DNA of 64,000 bases from an uncultured Saprospiraceae bacterium (GTDB lineage Bacteria; Bacteroidota; Bacteroidia; Chitinophagales; Saprospiraceae). A program made the position numbers and the translations under genes. Positions 9,605 to 18,300 of the stretch are shown here, one piece after another. Within the stretch, counting starts at the first letter, position 1. Each line of letters opens with the position of its first letter. The notes beneath the pieces are model-generated. The model was not told the origin of the DNA, did no database searches, and saw only the letters and a program-made list of their open reading frames with translations. The stretch is from assembly GCA_938015595.1 (NCBI GenBank), contig CALLPI010000010.1, positions 150,167 to 214,166 on the forward strand. The letters are read 5' to 3'.

Positions 9605-10945
9605 ATGAACATACTACTGTATGCACTGCTTTTCCTCCTGCTCGGCCTGCTCCTTGGCAGTCTGGTAGCTTGGTCGCTCGCTCGGCTGCGCACCCGCATT
9701 GACCACGTGCCGCGCGCCGAACTGGAGGCCAAGTACATTCCTAAAGCACAACACGAAGCGCTCATAGAGCAGAGCGACCTGCTGCGCGATGAAGTCATGG
9801 CTAAAGAAGAACTCATACGCCAACTCACGGCCAAAAACTCTGCCCAGGAGCAAATGCTGACCCATCTGCGCGAAGATATTGATCGGCGGGCACAGGAAGC
9901 CCTTCGCTTGCAGGAGCGCTTTCAGACAGAGTTTGAAAACCTAGCCAATCGCCTGCTGGATGAAAAATCGCAACGATTTGCTGCCCAAAACCAACAACAA
10001 ATCCAAGAAATCCTCCAACCCCTGCGCGAAAAAATCCAGGCCTTTGAACAACAAGTCGAACATAAATTCCTGGAGGAAACCCGCGACCGCGTCTCACTTA
10101 AAAAAGAAATTGAACACTTGCGCCTGCTCAACCAGCAGCTCAGCCAAGAAGCCAACAACCTGGCTGGCGCCCTGAAGGGCAACTCCAAAACCCAAGGAGA
10201 CTGGGGCGAGTTTCATCTTGAACTCCTGCTCGAACGCGCTGGCCTTGTCAAGGGCGTTCACTACGTAGCCCAAAGCAGTTTTTCTGATGAAGATGGCCGC
10301 CAGAAACGCCCGGACTTTGTCATCCACCTACCCGACGGCAAGCACCTCATCATTGACTCCAAGGTATCACTCACAGCATTCGAGCGTTTTTTTTCGGCAG
10401 AAGACCACGCCGAACAACAAAAACACCTCTTGGCGCACGTAGAAAGTGTGCGACGCCACATCCGCGAATTGAGCGAAAAAAACTACACAGCCCTCTATCA
10501 CATCAACAGCCCGGACTACCTGCTGTTGTTCATCCCGCTTGAATCAGCTTTCAATGCAGCGCTCCAGCATGACTCACGTCTGTTTCTAGACGCTCTGGAC
10601 CGCAACATCGTTCTGGTGACTACCTCTACCCTACTGGCTACCATGCGCACAGTGGCTTTCATTTGGAAACAAGACAAGCAAAAGCGCTCCGTGATGGAAA
10701 TAGCCCGCCAAAGCGGACTGCTGTACGACAAATTTGTAGGCTTTGTAGAAGATCTGCGCAACATTGGCCGCCAAATAGAAGCTGCTCAGCAGGCACATCA
10801 GGAAGCCATGCTTAAACTTAGCGACGCCCGCCGCCCTGGTGACACCCTCATAGGCAAGGCCGAAAAAATACGCGAACTCGGCGCCAAAGCCTCCAAGCAG
10901 TTGCCCCGCGAACTGCTGCCAGATGAAGAACAGACAGAGCATTGA
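9605..10945 (+). CDS. rmuC: DNA recombination protein RmuC
   Basis: The 446-residue protein has an N-terminal membrane anchor (about 3-25), a long coiled coil (about 35-190) and the RmuC domain (about 195-390). That domain includes GDWGEFHLELLLERAGL and the nuclease-like RPDFVIHLPDGKHLIIDSKVS core, in which Asp...DSK fits a PD-(D/E)XK fold. RmuC limits inversion at short inverted repeats in E. coli and is widespread. The protein ends in a hydrophilic tail. It begins six bases after the EAD11-TPR gene and is followed by 258 bases before the DUF5686 start. Confidence 0.93.
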   Translation: MNILLYALLFLLLGLLLGSLVAWSLARLRTRIDHVPRAELEAKYIPKAQHEALIEQSDLLRDEVMAKEELIRQLTAKNSAQEQMLTHLREDIDRRAQEALRLQERFQTEFENLANRLLDEKSQRFAAQNQQQIQEILQPLREKIQAFEQQVEHKFLEETRDRVSLKKEIEHLRLLNQQLSQEANNLAGALKGNSKTQGDWGEFHLELLLERAGLVKGVHYVAQSSFSDEDGRQKRPDFVIHLPDGKHLIIDSKVSLTAFERFFSAEDHAEQQKHLLAHVESVRRHIRELSEKNYTALYHINSPDYLLLFIPLESAFNAALQHDSRLFLDALDRNIVLVTTSTLLATMRTVAFIWKQDKQKRSVMEIARQSGLLYDKFVGFVEDLRNIGRQIEAAQQAHQEAMLKLSDARRPGDTLIGKAEKIRELGAKASKQLPRELLPDEEQTEH

Positions 10946-11136
10946 CGAGGCAAGCAGCGGCGGGTATCTGGCGTCAGGCCACAGATCAGCGGCCACAGTT
11001 CGCAATGCGCTTTCATTTTACAGTTTTGCCACCTATCTTACCTACCCATTTACCAGGCTGTCATCAAGCCATACCTGGCAGGATGCAAAGTTTTTAGCTT
11101 GTAGCGAATACCAAACTTAGCCCTGCACTTTAACAA

Positions 11137-11144
11137 AACTTTTG
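11137..11144 (+). promoter_or_regulatory. probable -7 element of the DUF5686 gene
   Basis: AACTTTTG matches TAnnTTTG except for the first base. It lies 59 bases before ATG 11204. The longest frame would begin with GTG at 11144, on the last base of this element. The rest of 10946-11203 shows nothing recognisable. Confidence 0.4.
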
Positions 11145-11203
11145 TGCAACACCCTACACGCTTTTGCCCCATTAAGGTGTTTCAGGTTAAAACTTCTTCA
11201 CTT

Positions 11204-13645
11204 ATGCGGCATATTTTTACTCTTTTACTGGCAATATTCTCCAACCTATACCTGCAAGCTCAACAGCGCATTGCGGGTATAGTCACGGACAAGCGCGGAG
11301 AAGGCTTGCCCTTCGTGCATATCATTATCAATGACCGAAAAGACTACGTTTTTTCTACCGAGCTGAGCGGGCACTTTGAGCTGCTGTATAGCCCTGACAT
11401 TCGCAGTCTGACCTTCAGCTATGTAGGCTATGCACTTCAAAAAGTAGATATCAACGGGCCGCCTACTGCTCCACTGCGGGTGGTGCTGCAAGAAGAGCCT
11501 TACACGCTGAGCGAAGCAGTGGTCATAGCCGGCGAAAACCCCGCCCATCGAATCATTCGACAGGCGCTAAAAAACCGCGACTACCACAACCCTGAAAAAC
11601 TAGATGGCTATCAGTATCAGGCTTTTACCAAAGTAACGATCAAATTATTGCCCAATTGGGAAACCATAGTGCGCCGCGAGTCAGCCAGACGCCCCCCCTC
11701 CTACGACGATACTCCGCCCACGCCCAATGTACGCGCCTCCCGCCTGGACAGCATGCACATTTTCATTATGGAAACCCTAAGCCGACACGCCTGGAAACAA
11801 CCCGATAAAAAGCGCGAAGAAATCATCCGACATCGCACCTCTGGCTTTCAGCAGCCCTGGTTTACAGGTCTTGTTTCACAATTGCAGCCTTTCGCTTTTT
11901 ATCGCGACGAACTGCCTTTCCTGGAAAAGCGCTACCTCAACCCCATCTCACCGGGCAGCACAGCACGGTATCGCTTTCGCTTAGAGGATACCTTGTTTGA
12001 CGGAGCAGACAGCATCTTCGTCATTTCCTTCCGGCCTATGCCGGGTACTACCTTCACCGGGCTGAAAGGCGTGCTGCACATCCACTCAGCGGGATATGCC
12101 ATCCAACACCTACTGGCCGAATCTGCAGAACCAGAGCAGATACAGTTTCACATAGACCAAAAGTATGCCCGTGTGCAGGACGGCTACTGGTTTCCCACGC
12201 AGTTGAGCCTGGTGCTGCAGGCAGAAAAATATCCTAGCCCTGAGGCTGGCATACAAGTGGCCTCGCGCACATACCTGGACAGCGTACGCATTGCGCCGAT
12301 CTTCAACAAAGGATTTTTCGCCCTCAAAAATGCCTGGCTGACTGCGCCGAATGTCAGCCGACACGACAGCCTGCTGCCCCTGGCTCGTAAAGAACCCCTG
12401 AGCCGTACTGACTCGATTTCCTTTGCCTTCATAGACAGCCTGGGGCAGATCATCAACCTCGACCAGAAGATGCGTACCTTCGAAGCCCTGGCTGAAGGCG
12501 TCTTGCCCATCAGCAGCAAGGTGGACTGGGTGTTCAGTGACTTGTTTCGCTTCAGCGAGTTTGAGGGTTTTGCGCCTGGACTAGGGCTGCGCACCGGCCG
12601 GAATTTCTCCAAAACACTGCAACTGTACGGCTGGGGCGGATATGCGTTTCGAGCCAAAGCATGGCAATATGGCGGTGCGCTCAGTATTTCCCCTTCTGCG
12701 TACAACCGACAAAACAGTTTTGTATTGCAGTACCGAAACGACCTCATAGAGCCAGCTACCACAGAGTTTCCGGTGCGTGCCACATTAGTCAACCGGCGCT
12801 ACTTTGCCCGGCGCATGGACCGCCAGGAACTCTGGAGTGGGCACTTTACCTGGAAGCTCTCGCGCGCGCTGTGGCTGCAGGGCGCGCTGCAGCGCCAACA
12901 GCAAAGCCCCTTATACGATTATGCTTATTGGCCTAATGCGGATGCTACACCCATCCGGCGATTTAGTTTTACCGAAGCCTCGCTGTACGTGCGATACGCC
13001 CACCGCATACAGAGCATTCGGCTACTAGGCACAGACGCCGAACTGCAGTCCCGTTTTCCTATATTGTATTTAAACGCGACTAGAGGCATCCAAGGCCTGT
13101 GGGGCAGCCAGCACAGCTACTGGAGGCTGCATGGAGCGATACAATATACGGCGCACCATCGCCGCTGGGGTAGTATGCATCTTTTGGTCGAAGGTGGCTG
13201 GGTATCAGCTCAGACGCCGTTTGCCCGATTGTTCACGCCAATAGGCACAGGAGCGGGCTCTAACGCGGTGAGCCTTCGATGGGCTTTCGAAGCCATGTGG
13301 CAATACGAATTTGTGTCCAACCGCTATGCGCACTTATACCTCGAACATATCTTCCCCAGGCTGATGCGCCGTAGCATCACATTCCAGCCGCAGCCAGCAC
13401 TGATACACCGCATGGGCTGGGGCGAGCTGGCCAACGAAACAGCGCATCGGGGCTTTTCTTTCCAAGTAATGCGCTCCGGCTACTTTGAGAGTGGCCTAGC
13501 CGTATATTCCCTATTGCGATACAATTACTTCAACATCGGCTATATTTCGCTGGGCGCCAAAGTACTGTACCGCTATGGGCCATACGCGCTGGATCGCTGG
13601 CAAGACAACACCGCCGTGCGCCTCATCATGCAAATCAGCCGTTGA
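11204..13645 (+). CDS. DUF5686 outer membrane protein with carboxypeptidase-regulatory-like domain
   Basis: The 813-residue protein begins with a signal peptide ending at LQAQ (about residue 20). A carboxypeptidase-regulatory-like beta-sandwich follows (about 21-110: RIAGIVTDKRGEGLPFVHI to LTFSYVGY). The rest is the DUF5686 body, predicted to be a C-terminal outer-membrane beta-barrel with alternating aromatic and hydrophilic strands and an arginine-containing end (LIMQISR). These proteins resemble TonB-dependent receptors at the N-terminus but lack a plug; their function is unknown. Start 11204 gives a proper signal peptide, while the GTG at 11144 would add 20 charged residues and overlap the promoter. 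Its end faces the amidase gene across 12 bases. Confidence 0.88.
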   Translation: MRHIFTLLLAIFSNLYLQAQQRIAGIVTDKRGEGLPFVHIIINDRKDYVFSTELSGHFELLYSPDIRSLTFSYVGYALQKVDINGPPTAPLRVVLQEEPYTLSEAVVIAGENPAHRIIRQALKNRDYHNPEKLDGYQYQAFTKVTIKLLPNWETIVRRESARRPPSYDDTPPTPNVRASRLDSMHIFIMETLSRHAWKQPDKKREEIIRHRTSGFQQPWFTGLVSQLQPFAFYRDELPFLEKRYLNPISPGSTARYRFRLEDTLFDGADSIFVISFRPMPGTTFTGLKGVLHIHSAGYAIQHLLAESAEPEQIQFHIDQKYARVQDGYWFPTQLSLVLQAEKYPSPEAGIQVASRTYLDSVRIAPIFNKGFFALKNAWLTAPNVSRHDSLLPLARKEPLSRTDSISFAFIDSLGQIINLDQKMRTFEALAEGVLPISSKVDWVFSDLFRFSEFEGFAPGLGLRTGRNFSKTLQLYGWGGYAFRAKAWQYGGALSISPSAYNRQNSFVLQYRNDLIEPATTEFPVRATLVNRRYFARRMDRQELWSGHFTWKLSRALWLQGALQRQQQSPLYDYAYWPNADATPIRRFSFTEASLYVRYAHRIQSIRLLGTDAELQSRFPILYLNATRGIQGLWGSQHSYWRLHGAIQYTAHHRRWGSMHLLVEGGWVSAQTPFARLFTPIGTGAGSNAVSLRWAFEAMWQYEFVSNRYAHLYLEHIFPRLMRRSITFQPQPALIHRMGWGELANETAHRGFSFQVMRSGYFESGLAVYSLLRYNYFNIGYISLGAKVLYRYGPYALDRWQDNTAVRLIMQISR

Positions 13646-13657
13646 GCGTCCGCCTCC

Positions 13658-15331
13658 TCAATCTAGTGGAGGGCGCTGGGTATGATGCTCAGTTTCCATC
13701 TGGAAAGCGCGTGCTACTTTAAGCAGCTCGCCTTCGTGGTACAAACGCCCCATGAAGGTGATACTGGTGGGCTTGCCGTCTTTGGTGCCAGTGGGTACAA
13801 CCACTGCGGGATGCCCTGTGAAGTTGCTGATACGCAAGCCATTACTCGCCCAGGAAGGGTGTACAATAATGTCCACTTCTTTGAAGAGCTTATCCATATC
13901 GGCAATGAGCTGGGCACGCAAGCGATTGGCCTTCACGTACTCCACTGCCGGTACCAGGCGCGCCTGGCGAAAGATGTTGGGCCAGGAGCGCTTGAGTTGT
14001 TGGGCTAGTTGGTCATCCTTGTTGCTCAGGGTTAGTTCTTCAAAAGCTGCAGCGGCCTCCACGCTGATGATGAAGTCAATTTTGGGCAAGGGCGGTAGTG
14101 TCACTGATTGCACCTGGAAGCCGAGCCGGCGTAGTGCAGCCAATGCCATGGCATCCTGCTCTTTGAAGGGATATTCCTTGTCAAATTCGTTTTGCACCAC
14201 GCCTACTTTGATCAACTTAGGATTGAGATTGGCCGGATACACATAAGGTACGTTGCTCACAGCGGTTAAGTCTTTGCCATCAGGCCCGTGCATATAAGAA
14301 AATACAATAGCGCAATCTTCGGCACTGCGGCAGATGGGGCCTATTTTGTCCATCGTCCAAGACAAGGCCATGGCGCCATATCGGCTCACCCGACCAAAAG
14401 TGGGGCGCAAACCAGTAACTCCACAAGTAGTAGCAGGCGAAATGATGGAGCCGAGCGTTTCGGAGCCAATAGCAAAGGGCACCAACCCTGCCGCCACCGC
14501 AGCCGCAGGGCCTGCCGAGGAGCCACTGGCGCCAGTATTGACATCCCAGGGGTTTTTGGTTTGGCCACCGTACCACACATCGCCCATGGCCAGTTCACCC
14601 AGGCTGAGCTTAGCTACCAGTACCGCCCCTGCGGCACGCATTTTTTCCACTACGGTAGCGTCGTAGTCCAGTTTTTGGTCTTTGTAGGGTGCTGCGCCAT
14701 AGGTAGTGGGATACCCTTGGGTAGCAAACATATCCTTAAGACCGTAGGGTATGCCGTGCAACAAGCCGAAGTATTGCCCGCCGGCCAGGGCGGCATCGGC
14801 GGCGCGCGCTTGCTGTAAAGCCAGGTCTTCGGTCAGCGTGATGACGCATTTGAGTTTAGGGTCGTACTTTTTGAGGCGTTCGATGTAGAACTTGGTCAGT
14901 TCTTCCGAAGTAATTTGCTTGGTGGCGATCAACTGAGCCAACTGCCGCACGGAGTAGTAGGCAAGGTCATCTCTATTGTTAGGCAAGCGCACATTGCCCA
15001 CGCCGTCGAAGCCACTGGGTTCGTTTTTGATTTTCACTTCGTAGCCGGGCGGCAGGGGCTGAAACTGATAAGCAGGCGCTAAGGAATTGGGTAAATTGGC
15101 TTTGCGATTTTCCAGGTAGAAATTGCGGTATTCCTCCAAGCCAGTGAGGAGCGAATCTACTTCTTTCTGGGTAAATTCTACTGCAGCGATCTTGGCGGCG
15201 CGTTTGATGTCATCACCGGTAATGGTTTCCAGCAGGTCGGCGCCAGTGAAAGCGCCCAGCAAAAAGGCGGCTACTGCCATCAAAGGCGCGATCCGCCACC
15301 ATTTGTGCGAGGTAATCTTCATAGAGGACAT
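13658..15331 (-). CDS. exported amidase (amidase signature family)
   Basis: The 557-residue protein has the amidase signature. The catalytic Lys lies in VLVAKLSLGELAMGD, and the two serines in GASGSSAGPA and GSIISPA, giving a Ser-cisSer-Lys triad. The enzyme hydrolyses C-N amide bonds; the substrate cannot be told. It is larger than GatA and carries an N-terminal hydrophobic segment (about residues 12-30: LMAVAAFLLGAF), so it is probably exported or membrane anchored. That argues against a role as the tRNA amidotransferase subunit, even though gatC is elsewhere in the window. The start could also be the ATG three codons later (15322). It has its own promoter just upstream. Confidence 0.88.
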   Translation of the reverse strand: MSSMKITSHKWWRIAPLMAVAAFLLGAFTGADLLETITGDDIKRAAKIAAVEFTQKEVDSLLTGLEEYRNFYLENRKANLPNSLAPAYQFQPLPPGYEVKIKNEPSGFDGVGNVRLPNNRDDLAYYSVRQLAQLIATKQITSEELTKFYIERLKKYDPKLKCVITLTEDLALQQARAADAALAGGQYFGLLHGIPYGLKDMFATQGYPTTYGAAPYKDQKLDYDATVVEKMRAAGAVLVAKLSLGELAMGDVWYGGQTKNPWDVNTGASGSSAGPAAAVAAGLVPFAIGSETLGSIISPATTCGVTGLRPTFGRVSRYGAMALSWTMDKIGPICRSAEDCAIVFSYMHGPDGKDLTAVSNVPYVYPANLNPKLIKVGVVQNEFDKEYPFKEQDAMALAALRRLGFQVQSVTLPPLPKIDFIISVEAAAAFEELTLSNKDDQLAQQLKRSWPNIFRQARLVPAVEYVKANRLRAQLIADMDKLFKEVDIIVHPSWASNGLRISNFTGHPAVVVPTGTKDGKPTSITFMGRLYHEGELLKVARAFQMETEHHTQRPPLD

Positions 15332-15351
15332 TTATTTTTTGAAATGAGCTG

Positions 15352-15359
15352 CAAAGGTA
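15352..15359 (-). promoter_or_regulatory. -7 promoter element of the amidase gene
   Basis: On the minus strand TACCTTTG is an exact TAnnTTTG match. It lies 20 bases upstream of the amidase ATG, in the 34-base gap after the SprB-repeat gene. Confidence 0.55.
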
Positions 15360-15365
15360 AGGCTT

Positions 15366-18300
15366 TCAGCGCAGGATGACAAATGCCTGCCGCCATACGG
15401 CACGATAGCTTTCGTAAAGCTCCAGCCGATACACCCCAGGGGCTAAATCTGGGAGCTCAACGACCACAGCTCCGGCAGTGTACGCGGGCAGAGCTTGCTG
15501 ATGCACTAGGCGCCCTTCTAGGCTGTACACAGCTAGGCGATTGATATGCGTATCAGCAGGAGCGAGGTACTCCAGCCGGAACCTTCCATCGTTGGGATTA
15601 GGGAATAATCGCACGCCTATAGAATAGGCTGCCTTTTGGCTATGGACCAGAATAGCACTGGTAGTGGCCGTGCAGCCAGCGGCGTCGGTTACTGTGAGCA
15701 AATAAAGCCCAGGGCCAATATTGAACACAGCCTGCGTAGTATCGCCAGTATTCCAAAAATAGCGGTAGGGCGGCGTACCTTGCGATACTACGGCCTGCAC
15801 GGCACCGTTTGCCCCGGTGCTGTCGGGTGGCGTGGCATTGATGCCTACAGTAATGCCTGCAGAGAAGGTAATATTGAACGGACCGAAAGTGCGACGACAT
15901 TGCTTGCTGTCGGTGACTGTTAGCATGTACTGCCCAGGAGATAAGCCATTGACGTACGCCCCAGAGGCGCCATTGCTCCAGTTGTATTGATAGGGGGCAG
16001 CTCCGCCTGTGGCCATTATGCTGATAAAGCCGGCCTGCGTACCGCTGCACACTTGGTCAGACATCGTCGTGAGCGAGTCCATGAGTTGTATAGGCGGATA
16101 CAAGTGCTCAACGAGCTGATTTTGAATACTCAGGGAGCATCCTCGGGCATCTGTAACTACCCCTGTGTATTGACCTGCCGGCACTTGGGTAAGTTCTTCT
16201 TCCTGGCTTATCTCCACATTTTGTGCATTAAACCACTGGTAACGATAGGGCGGCGTACCCCCAAAAGTAGTGGACTGAATGGAGCCAGTAGAATCGCCAA
16301 AGCAAGTTACGTGTGTAATCCCTGTGCGAAAAAATGCCAGAGGCTGCGGCTGTTCTATCATTACTGGGCCAGCGCTGCGCACGCAGCCGGTATGGAGGTC
16401 TGTTACTGTAACCCTATAGTTTGCCCCTGATGCTAAGCCGCCAATGCGCACAGAATCAGCAGAGGTTTGTATAATCTGGTTATTGCTGAAATGATACCGG
16501 TAAGGCCCCGTGCCGCTGCCAAGTCGTACCACGAGCGCACCATCCTGCGCGCCAAAGCAACTGATGGATTGAGCCGTAAACGAAGTAATCGCCAAAGGTG
16601 CAGACTGTGTGCGTACTTTTATGGAAGAAACTGTTCTGATGCAACCGTTGGCATCGCTGACAGTGAGCGAGTAATCGCCCGAAGTAGCATTGATGATTTG
16701 AGCAGTGGTATCGCCATTGCTCCACTGGTAGCGGTAAGGCATTACGCCGCCGCTCACTACAGCTTGCAAGTTGGTAGTGATGAGTGTCTGGCAGTTGCCG
16801 CTTTGTATCACTGATACGCTGGCTTGCAAGGGCGGAGGGCTAGGAATCACTACGGTCAGATGCACCGGGCAAGAACGGGCATCTGTGGCTTGGAGGGTGT
16901 ATGTACCTGCTGGTATACTGTATAAGGCCGGAATCTGATACGGCGGTGTACCCCCACTGACTGCCACTTCTATAAAACCTGTGGAATCTCCGTGGCACGA
17001 TATAACGCCCAGCCCGGCTATTTCCATTAGTAAGGGAGGGGGGTCGAGCACTGTTATAGGGTCAGATTCAAACCGACATCCCTGTGCATCAGTAATGGTC
17101 ACCGTATATGCACCAGCAGCTACGCCTATGAGATCTTCAGTTTGCCGGCCATTGCTCCAAACAAAGGTGTATGGCATCTGCCCTGCTTGTAGTAAAGTGA
17201 CATCCACCAAGCCATCGCCGCCGTTATGACAAGCCGGTGAAAGCACATTGGTTTGAATGTGAAACACCTGTGATGCCGAAAGCACAATTAAAGTGTCAAA
17301 CTGACAGCCGCGCCCGTCAGTGATGCGCACCGGGTACTCGCCTGCACCTAAGCCTGTGCGAAGAGGTTGTGTATGCCCATTGTCGAGCCATAAGTAAGAA
17401 AAGGGTTCGAAACCCGAGGGTTGCAGCTGTATGCTACCGTCCTGGCGACCCACGCAAAGAGGGCTGTTTTGGACAACTTGCAATTCCAACTGCGAAAGCG
17501 GCAATATGGTAAACGTACTTACCACTGGGCCACACTGGTTGTCGTCAGTTAGCGAAACGTTGTAAGTGCCTGGTGCTAACTGATTGATTTCCTGGCCAAC
17601 AAACCCCGTGCTCCATGTGAAAAGGTAAGGCGGCGTGCCGCCTGAGGCACTCACCCGTATAGTACCATTGTTATTGCCGACGCATTCAGGCTGCGAAATC
17701 CAATCGGTATGCAGTTGGAGCGGCGCTGGCTGTACGAGATTGAACTGCGGCACTACCTGACAGAGGTTTACATCCCTGATGGTTACGCGGTATGCTCCCG
17801 CGGGTACTTGTTCCAGTACTGGGGAAGTACTACTACTATTTGACCACTGGTACTGATAAGGCGGTGTACCGCCTGTACCTCTTACCCTGATGTAGCCGCT
17901 AGACTGGGCATGACAATTCGGATGCCGCAGTGAGTCCACGCTGAAAGACAAGGGCGGCGGCGCGCTTAAGGTCAAGCTTAGTGTAGTACTACAAAAACGG
18001 GCGTCAGTTATCGTTACTTGATAGACGCCAGCTGTTATGCCTGCAATACTGGAAGTAGCACGCCCATTGCTCCACTGATAGCTATATGGCGGAGTCCCCC
18101 CAAATACTTGTAAAGCAATAGCGCCATTGGGTGCAGTAGCGCACAGTGGCTGGGTAAAACTCGATACCACGCGAAGGGAGTCCGGCTCAGGCATTTGAAT
18201 ATCGGTTAGCACGGTTTCGCAAGCGCCAGAACGAATGGTGACGGAATACGACCCAGCAGAAAGCCCGCTGATACATGGCGTGGTGGCTCCATTGCTCCAC

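Noticed and set aside
13658..15331. Amidase considered as GatA
   Set aside because: It is longer than GatA, has an N-terminal hydrophobic export segment, and is not linked to gatC.
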